A DNA stretch of 64,000 nucleotides from Rhodobacterales bacterium HKCCE3408 (GTDB taxonomy: Bacteria > Pseudomonadota > Alphaproteobacteria > Rhodobacterales > Rhodobacteraceae). The notes below the pieces were generated by a model that saw only the letters and a program-made list of their open reading frames with translations, had not been told where the DNA came from and made no database searches. Of this stretch, positions 1-11,153 are shown piece after piece. Location: contig WVSN01000007.1 in assembly GCA_015689705.1 (NCBI GenBank), positions 50,001 to 114,000 of the forward strand. Direction: 5' to 3'. The stretch's first letter is position 1. The number at the start of each line of letters is the position of its first letter. The translations under genes and the position numbers were made by a program.

Positions 1-2507
<2,507 letters not shown>

Positions 2508-2579
2508 CAGTAGAAGCCAGGCTTCTACGATCACAAGCATCACCTAAAGTGTGCCTGACTTGGTGTGTTCCTTTCTCGG

Positions 2580-2696
2580 TTTGGTGGTCATAGCACGAGC
2601 AAAACACCCGGCTCCATTCCGAACCCGGCCGTTAAGTGCCGTAGCGCCGATGGTACTGCGTCTTAAGACGTGGGAGAGTAGGTCGCCGCCAAACCT
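2580..2696 (+). rRNA. rrf: 5S ribosomal RNA
   Basis: This 117-nt sequence lies about 70 bases after the 23S end. Its ends pair (TTTGGTGG with CCGCCAAA), and it carries the conserved 5S core around CCGAACCCGG and GGGAGAGTAGG. It belongs to the same rrn transcript. The ends are estimated from pairing. Confidence 0.95.
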
Positions 2697-2784
2697 AGCA
2701 AGGAACACAGTCGTATCTCTCTGACGATGAAAAGCCTCAAGCCTTCTTGAAAGACCTGGGGTCGCGGCCGGTGGCCGCAAGTGT

Positions 2785-2861
<77 letters not shown>

Positions 2862-2885
2862 ACTAATTCTGTGCTTTGTCACGCT

Positions 2886-2919
2886 CGAACGCCGCCCTCC
2901 GGGGTGGCGTTCGCGTTTT
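2886..2919 (+). terminator. Rho-independent terminator of the rrn operon
   Basis: A 12-bp stem (2886-2897 with 2902-2913, one G-T pair) closed by a TCCG loop, followed by GCG and four T residues. It lies 24 bases after the tRNA. The rest of the gap to the next start at 3108 shows no gene. Confidence 0.85.
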
Positions 2920-3107
2920 CGGGTGCCGCTCGGGCGAATGCGCGCTGAACCGGGCACGTCCGACCGGGGATCCGGGCGCCATCGCGGCCGCAGGCGACAC
3001 GCACCGATGACGAAGCGGTGACGTTACAAAACTGTATAGCGGCAGTCAGGCCAAACTCAGGCCCGTGACCCACCTCCTGAAAGAGAAAATCGGAGATGGA
3101 GGTCATC

Positions 3108-4232
3108 ATGTCTCGAACCATGCCGGTCGTCCGCGGAATAGCGACGGCCACACTCGTCGCGGCGCTTGGAACCACGGGCCTCGTCGCCCTGGCGCCGACC
3201 ACCGCAAGCGCCATCCCGCCCGGCGGCTATGCCGACCTGATCGAGCAGATCAACCCGGCCGTGGTCCGGGTCGAGGTGTCGGCGAAGTCCGGCCCCGAGA
3301 TGGGGCAGGGCGCCATGCCGGACGACCAGTTCATGCAGGAATTCATGCGCCGGTTCGGTGGCAACATGCCGAACATGCCGCAGATGCAGGAGCCGCCCGA
3401 ACGCATCGGCGTGGGGTCCGGCTTCATCATCACGGGCGACGGGATGATCGTCACCAACTACCACGTCGTCGACGGGGCCGACACGGTCACCGTCACCTTC
3501 GCCGACGGCACCGAACACCAGGCGACGGTGATCGGCGGCGATCCCCTGACCGACATCGCGCTTCTGGACGTTGACGGCGAGGGTCTGCCGACCGTGTCGT
3601 TCGGCTCGTCCGCCGGCCTGCGGGTCGGTGACGAGGTTATCGCGATCGGTCATCCGTTCGGCCTTGGCAGCACGGTCACAACCGGGATCGTCTCGGCGAT
3701 GGACCGCGACATCCATTCCGGCCCGTTCGACGAGTTCATCCAGACCGACGCCGCGATCAACCGGGGCAACTCGGGCGGACCGCTCTTCAACGATGCGGGT
3801 GAGGTCATCGGCGTGAACACCGCGATCTTCTCGCCCAACGGCGCGAACGCCGGCATCGGCTTCGCGATCCCGGCCGATCAGGTCTCGGCGATCATTGCCG
3901 ATCTCGAGGATGACGGCCGCGTGGAACGTGGCTGGCTCGGGGTTCAGATCCGCCCGGCCAGCGAAGAGGTCGCGCAGGTTCTTGGCCTGCATGACGGCGG
4001 CGGTGTCGTCATCGAGGAAGTGATCGACGGAACGCCCGCCGCGGCGGCCGGACTGGAGTCGGGTGATATCGTTCTCGGCTTCAACGGCATCTCGGTCAAC
4101 GAACCGCGTGATCTGACCCGCGCGGTGGCCGAAGTCGCGCCGGGTACGGCCGCGCAGATCGAGGTTCTTCGTCACGGCGAGCACATGATGATCGACGTCA
4201 CGCTCGCCGATCGGTCCGCACAGGACGCCTGA
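3108..4232 (+). CDS. HtrA/DegP-family periplasmic serine protease (S1C, one PDZ)
   Basis: Predicted secreted protease/chaperone of 374 residues. An N-terminal signal peptide ends near the ASA site at residue 35. The trypsin-like domain carries the full triad: His in NYHVVDGAD (about 119), Asp in LTDIALLD (149) and Ser in GNSGGP (222). One PDZ domain follows (about 260-365). DegP and MucD have two PDZ domains, so the architecture is closer to DegS/HhoA, although the N-terminus reads as a cleavable signal rather than an anchor. Start choice: an in-frame ATG exists at 3096, but GGAGGT at 3098-3103 is well placed for the ATG at 3108. It is a single-gene unit between the rrn terminator and its own terminator. 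Confidence 0.9.
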   Translation: MSRTMPVVRGIATATLVAALGTTGLVALAPTTASAIPPGGYADLIEQINPAVVRVEVSAKSGPEMGQGAMPDDQFMQEFMRRFGGNMPNMPQMQEPPERIGVGSGFIITGDGMIVTNYHVVDGADTVTVTFADGTEHQATVIGGDPLTDIALLDVDGEGLPTVSFGSSAGLRVGDEVIAIGHPFGLGSTVTTGIVSAMDRDIHSGPFDEFIQTDAAINRGNSGGPLFNDAGEVIGVNTAIFSPNGANAGIGFAIPADQVSAIIADLEDDGRVERGWLGVQIRPASEEVAQVLGLHDGGGVVIEEVIDGTPAAAAGLESGDIVLGFNGISVNEPRDLTRAVAEVAPGTAAQIEVLRHGEHMMIDVTLADRSAQDA

Positions 4233-4301
4233 GAGCTGCACGCCGGGCCGGACCGCCGCCACGTGGCCCGGCCTCCCATGCCGTCCCCCCAGACGCATGG
4301 A

Positions 4302-4337
4302 CCGCCCCGGTGCCCCCCGCACCGGGGCGGGTTTTTT
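4302..4337 (+). terminator. Rho-independent terminator after the HtrA-like gene
   Basis: A perfect 12-bp GC-rich stem (4302-4313 with 4319-4330), a five-base C loop, then G and six T residues (4332-4337). The T-run is on the plus side only, so it serves the protease gene. The gene on the other strand ends at 4342. Confidence 0.93.
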
Positions 4338-4341
4338 CTGA

Positions 4342-4986
4342 CTAGTCCGGATAGCGAATTCCGCGGAATGGAGGAAAATCGGCGTAGCGCGCCTCGCGCA
4401 TCTCGGCCGGTTCGGCCGGAGGGTCGCCCGCGCGCAGAAGCTGGATACGGTGCGGCATGAAGCCGTCAATGACCCGTTCGGGATCTTCGCGCCAGGTCAG
4501 GTTGAACGCCGCGAGGCGTGGAAAGAACCACATCGCGGAATAGGGCAGGTGGTCGTGGACCCACCAGGCGAGGTCGCGCCAGTCGCGACCGGCCTCGTAC
4601 CGGTCCGCGAACCACGGCACGACGATGCAGGCACAGGCGCCCATGCGGCCTTCGGCGTCCCGGATATCCCAGATATGGCCCGCATGGTTCTTCGGGTTCG
4701 CCGCGCAGCGCTGCGGCTTCGCGACCGTTGCGCCGAAATGGTTCAGCCCGGGCGAGCGATAGGCCGACCGGACATGGATCGGGCCGAACGTCTCCACGAT
4801 CGGCTCCAGCAGGTCCTCGCACAGCCGGGTTCCGGCCGCGATGGCGAGATCGGGGTCCGCCGGGATGTTCTGGATGCCGTGAAAATTCCCGATCTCGGAA
4901 TGCAGGAAATCGCGCAGGAAGAAGTGCCGCGACAACCGGACGCGGCCGAGCGTCTCCAGCCCCGCATAGCTCTTCGGACTGCGCAT
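4342..4986 (-). CDS. M15-like peptidase-fold protein, function unknown
   Basis: A 214-residue protein with no signal peptide. The stretch HVRSAYRSPGLN followed by NHAGHIWDI resembles the zinc-binding region of peptidase M15_3 (D-Ala-D-Ala carboxypeptidase/endolysin) proteins, in which a His and an Asp bind zinc. The late position where the family usually has Trp-His reads FNLTWRED here, so the last ligand may be lost or placed elsewhere. Start: a longer in-frame start at 5037 exists, but GGGAGAGGG just upstream of the ATG at 4986 favours the shorter form. It is divergent from the uspA gene. Peptidase activity is an inference and could be absent. Confidence 0.55.
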   Translation of the reverse strand: MRSPKSYAGLETLGRVRLSRHFFLRDFLHSEIGNFHGIQNIPADPDLAIAAGTRLCEDLLEPIVETFGPIHVRSAYRSPGLNHFGATVAKPQRCAANPKNHAGHIWDIRDAEGRMGACACIVVPWFADRYEAGRDWRDLAWWVHDHLPYSAMWFFPRLAAFNLTWREDPERVIDGFMPHRIQLLRAGDPPAEPAEMREARYADFPPFRGIRYPD

Positions 4987-5075
4987 CGGCCCTCTCCCTT
5001 TTCGTCGACTGATGCCCGAAGGGCACGGCTCCGCCAACCCGGAACCGGCGATCGGTTTGACGGCGAGGGTCGGAA

Positions 5076-5095
5076 TACGACATGCTGATGTCGTA
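5076..5095. promoter_or_regulatory. Perfect 8-4-8 palindrome, candidate operator
   Basis: TACGACAT, a four-base spacer GCTG, then ATGTCGTA. It lies in the 226-bp divergent gap, 118 bases upstream of uspA and 90 bases from the start of the minus-strand gene. The size and symmetry fit a dimeric regulator site. I do not recognise the regulator. Its position suggests control of the uspA-BCCT unit, the divergent gene, or both. Confidence 0.5.
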
Positions 5096-5212
5096 AATGT
5101 CTCGGGACCGGCGGTTTCTGGCGTATGCGTCGGGCTGCCTCGGTCACACTGGACGCGTGGCCGTCACTGGCCCGGGCAAACAAGATCAGAACGAGAAGGG
5201 GGGACGCGAGAG

Positions 5213-5632
5213 ATGTTCAGCCGCATCATGGCACCCGTTGACCTGGGTCATCTGGGCCAGCTCGAACGGGCATTAACGGTCACGGCGGACGAGGCAAAGC
5301 ATCACGGCTGCCCGGTGACATTCGTGTCTGTCACCGGGAGTGCGCCGGGGCCGCACGGACACACGCCGGAAGAGTTCGAGCAGAAGCTCAACGCCTTCGC
5401 GGCGAAGCAGGCCGACGCCCACGGGATCCAGGCCGACGCGCATGCGATCGTCGCACATGACCCGTCGATCGACCTCGACGGAAAGCTGGTCACCGCGGTC
5501 GACGAGATCGGCGCAGATCTCGTCATCATGGCCTCTCACCCGCCGGGCGTGGCCGACTACTTCTGGCCGTCGCATGGCGGCAAGCTGGCCAGCCATACAG
5601 GCGCCTCGGTGATGCTTGTCCGCGACAGCTGA
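5213..5632 (+). CDS. Universal stress protein (UspA family)
   Basis: A 139-residue single-domain Usp protein. It begins with the typical beta strand MFSRIMAPVDL, has VTFVSVTG as strand 2 and DLVIMASHPP as strand 4, and ends in SVMLVRDS. The usual ATP loop (Gly-x2-Gly-x9-Gly-Ser) is not clear: the region reads ASHPPGVADYFWPSHGG, so nucleotide binding is uncertain. Start: the ATG at 5213 has AAGGGGGGA upstream; the frame remains open to 5012 but without a convincing site. It sits 48 bp before a BCCT transporter. Usp proteins paired with osmolyte transporters are known (TeaD with TeaABC in Halomonas), which suggests it modulates uptake. Confidence 0.85.
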   Translation: MFSRIMAPVDLGHLGQLERALTVTADEAKHHGCPVTFVSVTGSAPGPHGHTPEEFEQKLNAFAAKQADAHGIQADAHAIVAHDPSIDLDGKLVTAVDEIGADLVIMASHPPGVADYFWPSHGGKLASHTGASVMLVRDS

Positions 5633-5680
5633 GCTGGCCGACGACGAACAACAAGGGACAGAGAGACAAGGAGAAGAAGA

Positions 5681-7333
5681 ATGAGCGACCAGACAGTGGA
5701 TCAGGGGATCCCGCCCCCGGAGGGCGCAGTCGATATCATCGAGACCGATTACGAGATCGGTCAGGACAACATCCAGGGGAGTGTCGGGCCCTTCGGTCTC
5801 GACATCCATAACCCGGTCTTTCTTATTTCGGGCCTGTCGATCGTGGCCTTCGTGGTCTACGCGCTGATGGCCCCCGAGCAGGCCGGCGAGTTCTTCGGCT
5901 GGCTGCGGCCGACGCTGACATCGACCTTCGACTGGTTCTTCCTGTTGTCGGCCAACGTCTTCGTTCTGTTCTGCCTGGCCCTGATCGTGCTGCCGGTGGG
6001 CAGCGTGCGGCTGGGTGGGCCGGATGCGCGACCGGATTACGGCTATGCGGGCTGGTTCGCGATGCTCTTCGCTGCGGGCATGGGCATCGGCCTGATGTTC
6101 TTCGGCGTTCTCGAACCCGCCTACTACTTCGGTACACCCTGGGGTGATGCGCCGCTTGGCGTGGTCCGGCCCTTCGCCGAAGACGGGACACTGATCGCCG
6201 CGAACGTGGACGAGGCGCGCCGGATGGCGCTTGCGGCAACGTCATATCACTGGGCGCTGCATCCCTGGGCGATCTACGCCGTCGTCGCGCTGGCGCTGGC
6301 GCTGTTCACCTACAACAAGGGCCTGCCGCTTTCGATCCGTTCGGCCTTCTACCCGATCCTGGGCGAGCGTGTCTGGGGCTGGTGGGGCCATATCATCGAC
6401 ACGCTGGCGGTCTTCGCGACGCTGTTCGGCCTCGCCACATCGCTCGGTGTGGGTGCGCAGCAGGCCAACGCGGGTCTCGGCTACATCTACGGCGTACCGG
6501 TCAACACGACCGTGCAGATCATCCTGATCGTCGGGATCACCTGTATCGCGCTGATCTCGGTGCTGCGGGGCCTCGACGGCGGCGTGAAGATCCTGTCCGA
6601 GATCAACATGATCATCGCGGTCGTGCTGCTGCTGTTTGTGCTGTTCGCGGCCGGCGCAGGAACCATCCTGGGCGAGTTCATCTCTGGTCTTGGCGCGTAT
6701 GCGCAGGAGGTCATCCCGCTGTCGAACCCGTTCGGGCGCGAGGATACCGGGTACATGCAGGGCTGGACGGCCTTCTACTGGGCGTGGTGGATTTCCTGGT
6801 CGCCCTTCGTCGGCATGTTCATCGCTCGCGTCAGCCGCGGCCGCACGGTGCGGGAATTCATCACCTGCGTGCTGGTCATCCCCTCGCTCGTCTGCGTGCT
6901 GTGGATGGCGGTGTTCGGCGGCGCGGCGATCAGCGACATGATCGCCAACCCCGAAGCCTCGGCGGTGAAGGCAAACGTCATCGACACCTACTCGCCGGAA
7001 CTGTCGCTGTTCGCGATGCTCGAGGCGCTGCCGCTGTCGAGCATCACGTCGACCATCGGCATCGTCCTGGTGATCGTGTTCTTCGTGACCTCGTCGGACT
7101 CCGGCAGTCTGGTGATCGACACGATCACGGCCGGCGGCAAGATCGACGCCCCGGTGCCGCAGCGGGTCTTCTGGTGCACCTTCGAGGGGCTGGTCGCGAT
7201 CGCGCTGCTGCTGGGCGGGGGACTCGCGTCCCTGCAGGCGATGGTGATCTCGACCGGACTGCCGTTTACGCTGGTCCTGCTGCTGATGTGCGTCGCGATC
7301 TATCGCGGGCTCAAGGCCGAACGGGCCACCTGA
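5681..7333 (+). CDS. BCCT-family betaine/choline/carnitine-type transporter
   Basis: A 550-residue inner-membrane secondary transporter with about twelve membrane segments after a 45-residue cytoplasmic N-terminus. Diagnostic BCCT stretches are GMGIGLMFFGVLEPAYYFG in TM3-4 and the Trp-rich WAWWISWSPFVGMFIARVSR in TM8. The ASDSGS-like stretch TSSDSGSL is also typical. The family imports quaternary ammonium solutes such as glycine betaine, choline, carnitine or DMSP with Na+ or H+; the exact substrate cannot be read from sequence. The C-terminal tail is short, unlike the osmosensing tail of BetP. AAGGAGAAGAAG precedes the ATG. It is probably co-transcribed with uspA. Confidence 0.93.
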   Translation: MSDQTVDQGIPPPEGAVDIIETDYEIGQDNIQGSVGPFGLDIHNPVFLISGLSIVAFVVYALMAPEQAGEFFGWLRPTLTSTFDWFFLLSANVFVLFCLALIVLPVGSVRLGGPDARPDYGYAGWFAMLFAAGMGIGLMFFGVLEPAYYFGTPWGDAPLGVVRPFAEDGTLIAANVDEARRMALAATSYHWALHPWAIYAVVALALALFTYNKGLPLSIRSAFYPILGERVWGWWGHIIDTLAVFATLFGLATSLGVGAQQANAGLGYIYGVPVNTTVQIILIVGITCIALISVLRGLDGGVKILSEINMIIAVVLLLFVLFAAGAGTILGEFISGLGAYAQEVIPLSNPFGREDTGYMQGWTAFYWAWWISWSPFVGMFIARVSRGRTVREFITCVLVIPSLVCVLWMAVFGGAAISDMIANPEASAVKANVIDTYSPELSLFAMLEALPLSSITSTIGIVLVIVFFVTSSDSGSLVIDTITAGGKIDAPVPQRVFWCTFEGLVAIALLLGGGLASLQAMVISTGLPFTLVLLLMCVAIYRGLKAERAT

Positions 7334-7343
7334 CCTGACAGAC

Positions 7344-7395
7344 GGGGCGGGCCGCGCGGCCCGCCCCCGCACAATCCGGCGGCAAACGCCGGATT
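7344..7395 (+). terminator. Tandem hairpins after the BCCT gene
   Basis: A perfect 24-base GC-rich inverted repeat (7344-7355 with 7356-7367) is followed by a second perfect 9-bp hairpin (7373-7381 with 7387-7395). Only three T residues follow, so this is at best a weak intrinsic terminator. It may protect the 3' end or aid Rho. Confidence 0.5.
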
Positions 7396-7510
7396 TCCGG
7401 GCCTTGCCCTGATCTTTCCCGGGTCTGGCCACATTTCCGTCTTACCGTCCGACCGGTTTGTGATTCCGGGAAGGGGCAACCGCCTTCCCAACGTATCAGG
7501 AGTTCGGGTG

Positions 7511-8602
7511 ATGGCGGTTTCAATGGAAGCCGGTTTCGAAGGCGCAGCAACGCGGGCACGGTCGGCGGATATCGTCGAGTCGAAGCCGAAGAAGATCCTG
7601 GCCCATGCCGCCCGGCTTTCCGGACGCGGCAACTTCGAACTGTCCCGCGAACAACGCCGCCTGATGAAAGGCGTCGGACGTCTGACCGTGCAGGAATATG
7701 TCCGCTACGGGCTTTACAACCTTCACAAATACGCGGCCGAGGATCAGGCGCGCTTTCTTGGCCGCGAAGTCGGCGAGATGATCCGGGACGTGTCCTGCGA
7801 CGTCACCTGGACCGCGAGTGTCGAGGATACATGGCTGTTCCGCAGGATCCTGCGCGGTTCGGGCATCGCCGTGCCGCGCACCATCGCTGTCGCCGGCCCC
7901 ACCGATCGTGCCTGGCCTGGTGTCCGCCATCTCGACAGCGCCGATGCGTTGCGGGCCTTCTTCCTCGACGAGGTCGAGGTCGCGGTGACGATCACGGCCA
8001 ATACGGGCCGGGACGTGCGCCACGCGGAAGGTGCCGACAAGGACGGGCTCTATCTGCGCGAGACCGGCATGCTCCGCTACGAGGACATGCTGCGCGAGGG
8101 ACCGTGGCTGATCGACCCTGTGATCCGGCCCCACCCCTTCTTCGACCAGTATACGTTCGAACGGTCGATCGTGCAGCTGACCGTGGTGCAGACCCGCGCG
8201 GGGACCGCGGTGCCCTACGCCGTTCTTGTCCTGCCCGAAGAGGGCGAGGTGCCGGAGGTCCTCTGCGCGCTGGAAGCTCAGACCGGGCGCATCCTGACCG
8301 CACGCAGCTTCGACGGGATCGGCTTCGACGATCACCAGTCCCATCCCGGCACGGGCGCCGACTTCGCCGCGCAGGTCGTGCCGCATTGGGACGAAGTGCT
8401 TGAGATGGCCGCCAGTGCCTCGGCCGTTTTCGCGCCGTTGCGGATGCAGACCATGGAGGTCCTGGTCTCGCGTCAGGGGCCGGTGCTGATGCATGTCCGT
8501 CCCGGACCCGACGTGGAGATGGTTCAGGCCGCGACCGGCGAAGGCTTCCTGACCGATGGCATCCGGACGGCAGTCGGGTCCTACGGCCTGACGCTGCGCT
8601 AA
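7511..8602 (+). CDS. Degenerate ATP-grasp-like protein, function unknown
   Basis: A 363-residue soluble protein. The C-terminal half resembles the sugar-transfer-associated ATP-grasp family: a strand/turn series ending in HPGTGADFAAQ, then VPHWDEVLEMA, then GPVLMHVRPGPDVEMVQ. In active relatives, as I recall them, the last stretch has Glu and Asn in a pattern like LIEGNxGPD to hold metal and ATP. Here those positions read His and Arg, so catalysis may be lost. The N-terminal 100 residues are basic and helical. The start at 7511 has AGGAG about ten bases upstream; 7460 is an in-frame alternative. It is monocistronic and converges with modC, overlapping it by four bases. Confidence 0.5.
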   Translation: MAVSMEAGFEGAATRARSADIVESKPKKILAHAARLSGRGNFELSREQRRLMKGVGRLTVQEYVRYGLYNLHKYAAEDQARFLGREVGEMIRDVSCDVTWTASVEDTWLFRRILRGSGIAVPRTIAVAGPTDRAWPGVRHLDSADALRAFFLDEVEVAVTITANTGRDVRHAEGADKDGLYLRETGMLRYEDMLREGPWLIDPVIRPHPFFDQYTFERSIVQLTVVQTRAGTAVPYAVLVLPEEGEVPEVLCALEAQTGRILTARSFDGIGFDDHQSHPGTGADFAAQVVPHWDEVLEMAASASAVFAPLRMQTMEVLVSRQGPVLMHVRPGPDVEMVQAATGEGFLTDGIRTAVGSYGLTLR

Positions 8603-9660
8603 CCGCCGGCGACCCGCTCGGGCGTCGCCGCCATCGTCTTGAGGATCGCGAAGACGCGGCGTCCGGGTTCCAGCCCGAGCGCCGTGACAGACCGCCGGGT
8701 AAGCCGCGCCGTCAGCCCCTGACCCTGGTGATCGAGCCGGACCAGTGCACCGGCGCCCGGACCGGGATCGATGGCCGTGACGGTGGCCGGCAGAATATTC
8801 AGCGCGGAAATCCCCTGCGGACGGTCTAGCGCGAGAGTGACATCGCGCGCGTCGAGCCTGAGACGCAGCCGGTCGCCGGGCTCCCCGATCCGGCCCGGCA
8901 GCCAGAGCCGCTGATCTCCGATCCGCGCCTCGGTCAGGTTGTCTTCGGGGTCGTGGGCCGCGACGGTCGCCACCAGCAGGCCACCCGCGATGGCCCGGCC
9001 GAGCGCGCTGCCCGGGTCGCCGGTCAGCGCCTCCGCCACGGTTCTGGACGGCCCCGCGCGCCCGTCCTCGATCAGGATCACCCGGTCGGCCAGCCGCGCG
9101 ACCTCGTCGATGTCGTGACTGACATAGAGGATGGGCCGCCCGGCCTCGTCCCGCAGCCGCTCGAAGAACGGCAGGATGTCCCGCTTCAGCCCGAGATCGA
9201 GCGCCGAGAGCGGTTCGTCCATCAGGAGAATTGACGGGTCGCGCGACAGCGCGCGGGCAAGCGCGACGCGCTGCGCCTCGCCGCCCGACAGGCTGCCGGG
9301 GCGGCGCGACAGGAGCGGCCCGAGCCCAAGAAGCTCGATCAGCGCGGCATCCGGCTGGCCGCCATAGGCGATGTTGCGGGCGACGGTCAGGTGCGGAAAC
9401 AGCCGCGGCTCCTGGAAGACGTATCCGACCCGGCGCCGGTGCGCGGGCAGGTCGATGCCGGCGCCGGTGTCGAGCCAGGTTTCGCCACCGGCGGTGATCC
9501 GCCCGTCCTCGGGGTGCAGAAGCCCCGCTATGGCGCGCAGGATCGAGGTCTTGCCCGCCCCCGAGGGGCCGAAAAGCACCGTTATCCCCGGCGGCATCTC
9601 GGCCTCGATCGACAGCTCCACCGCGCCGAGCCGGTGCCGGAGAGAGACGAGTGCGCTCAT
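8599..9660 (-). CDS. modC: Molybdate ABC transporter ATP-binding protein ModC
   Basis: A 353-residue ATPase of the molybdate importer. Walker A is GPSGAGKTS near residue 31; the signature LSGGEAQRVALARAL and Walker B SILLMDEPLSALD follow. A C-terminal Mop/TOBE domain (about 285-345, ISALNILPATVTAIDPG) binds oxyanion, as in ModC rather than in phosphate or sulfate ATPases. The chosen ATG at 9660 overlaps the modB stop as ATGA; a start ten residues upstream is possible. It is the last gene of modABC and is read on the minus strand. Confidence 0.95.
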   Translation of the reverse strand: MSALVSLRHRLGAVELSIEAEMPPGITVLFGPSGAGKTSILRAIAGLLHPEDGRITAGGETWLDTGAGIDLPAHRRRVGYVFQEPRLFPHLTVARNIAYGGQPDAALIELLGLGPLLSRRPGSLSGGEAQRVALARALSRDPSILLMDEPLSALDLGLKRDILPFFERLRDEAGRPILYVSHDIDEVARLADRVILIEDGRAGPSRTVAEALTGDPGSALGRAIAGGLLVATVAAHDPEDNLTEARIGDQRLWLPGRIGEPGDRLRLRLDARDVTLALDRPQGISALNILPATVTAIDPGPGAGALVRLDHQGQGLTARLTRRSVTALGLEPGRRVFAILKTMAATPERVAGG

Positions 9661-10331
9661 CTCCGGCGCCGCGCCCGTGTCGCGAGCCATTCCGACGCGA
9701 TCAGCGCCGCGGCGGAGATCGCGATGGAGACGAGGATCAGCCGCGCGGCTGCCGGTTCCTGCCCCGGGATCTGGAGCGCGGCGTAGATCGCGGTCGGGAT
9801 CGTCTGGGTCTGGCCGGGGATGTTCGAGACGAAGGTGATCGTGGCCCCGAATTCGCCGAGCGCCTTGGCCAGCGCCAGGATCGCGCCGGCGAGGATCCCG
9901 GGCAGGGCGAGTGGAAGGATGACGGTCAGCACGACACGGAGCGGGCTGGCGCCGAGGGTCTTCGCCGCCTCCGGCAGGCCCTCGGGGACGGCCTCAATCG
10001 CGAGCCGGATGGCGCGCACCATGAGAGGGAAGGCCATGACGGCGGCGGCCAGTGCCGCTCCGGTCCAGCGGAACGCGATGCCAAGGCCGAGCGGTTCGAG
10101 CACGCGGCCAATTGGACCCTGCGCGCCGAAGGCGAGAAGCAGCAGGTAGCCGGTTACGACGGGCGGCAGCACCAGCGGCAGATGCACGAGGATGTTGAGC
10201 GCGCCGTGGCCCGGAAAGCGGCCGCGCGCAAGCACGAGCGCGACGAGGATACCGAAGGGCAGCGACACGACCGTCGCGGTGAGCGCGACCTTCAGGCTCA
10301 GCCAGATCGTGACCCAGTCCGCCGGGGTCAT
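9657..10331 (-). CDS. modB: Molybdate ABC transporter permease ModB
   Basis: A 224-residue permease with about five to six membrane segments. The EAA cytoplasmic loop that docks ModC appears as EGLPEAAKTLGASPLRVVLTVILPLALPGI. The early segment VHLPLVLPPVVTGYLLL is typical of ModB. Four-base overlaps on both sides (with modA and modC) show a translationally coupled modABC operon. Confidence 0.95.
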   Translation of the reverse strand: MTPADWVTIWLSLKVALTATVVSLPFGILVALVLARGRFPGHGALNILVHLPLVLPPVVTGYLLLLAFGAQGPIGRVLEPLGLGIAFRWTGAALAAAVMAFPLMVRAIRLAIEAVPEGLPEAAKTLGASPLRVVLTVILPLALPGILAGAILALAKALGEFGATITFVSNIPGQTQTIPTAIYAALQIPGQEPAAARLILVSIAISAAALIASEWLATRARRRR

Positions 10332-11056
10332 TCCGGAGCGCCGAAGCCGTATTCGGCGAAGATCGCTTGCGCCGTATCGGAAGAAAGGAACGCGAAGACG
10401 GCCACGGCTTCCTCGTCCGCGCCCGTCAGAAGCCCCGCCGGATAGACGATCGGCGCGTGGGTCGCGTCCGGAATCTCGACCTCGACCTCAACGCGCGGCT
10501 CGGCCAGCGCGTCGGTCCGGTAGGTGATCGCGCGCGCCACCTCGCCACGCGCGGCCAGTGCGAGCGCGAGACGGACATTCTCGGTCTGGACGAGCCGACC
10601 GGACCAGGCGTCCCAGAGCCCGGCCGAACGCAGCGCCTCGGCGGCGTAGATGCCGGCCGGAACGGACTCCACGAAACCCGTCGCGATGCGGGCGTCGTCC
10701 GGAAGCGCGGCCAGCGCGGCCGCGAGGTCATCGCCCGGCTCCGCCGCGCCGGCCGGACCGACGAGGACAAGGCTGTTCGTCAGAAGGATCCGCCGCTCGG
10801 ACACCCGACCCTCGGATTCCAGGAAGTCCATCCAGTCGGCATTTGCGAGGATCGCGATATCGGCCGGAGCCCCGGCGGCGATCTGCCGCGCAAGCGTCGC
10901 CGAGCCCGCATAGGACACGGTCAGGGGGGCGCCGTCCCACGCTTCCGCGACTGCATCCAGCGCGCCCCCGAGGCTTGCCGCCGCGAAGATCGTGACCGGC
11001 TCGGCGCGGCCGGGCGCCGCCGCGAGCGACAACAGAAGACAGAACAGAACCCGCAT
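10328..11056 (-). CDS. modA: Molybdate ABC transporter substrate-binding protein ModA
   Basis: A 242-residue periplasmic protein with a cleavable signal ending near GRA-EP (residues 18-19). The mature start VTIFAAASLGGALDA carries the Ser-rich molybdate site, and the later SYAGSATLARQI matches the second binding stretch. It is first in the operon. I found no recognisable ModE operator in the short divergent gap to the S49 protease gene, and no modE lies nearby. Confidence 0.95.
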   Translation of the reverse strand: MRVLFCLLLSLAAAPGRAEPVTIFAAASLGGALDAVAEAWDGAPLTVSYAGSATLARQIAAGAPADIAILANADWMDFLESEGRVSERRILLTNSLVLVGPAGAAEPGDDLAAALAALPDDARIATGFVESVPAGIYAAEALRSAGLWDAWSGRLVQTENVRLALALAARGEVARAITYRTDALAEPRVEVEVEIPDATHAPIVYPAGLLTGADEEAVAVFAFLSSDTAQAIFAEYGFGAPE

Positions 11057-11153
11057 GATGCGGTCATCCTAGGCGCAACGCCTGCGGCAGCAAGCGAAAG
11101 CTCTTTTCGCACGTGCCTTGTTACCGGTGGGGGCCGAGGCTACATGGGCCTGC

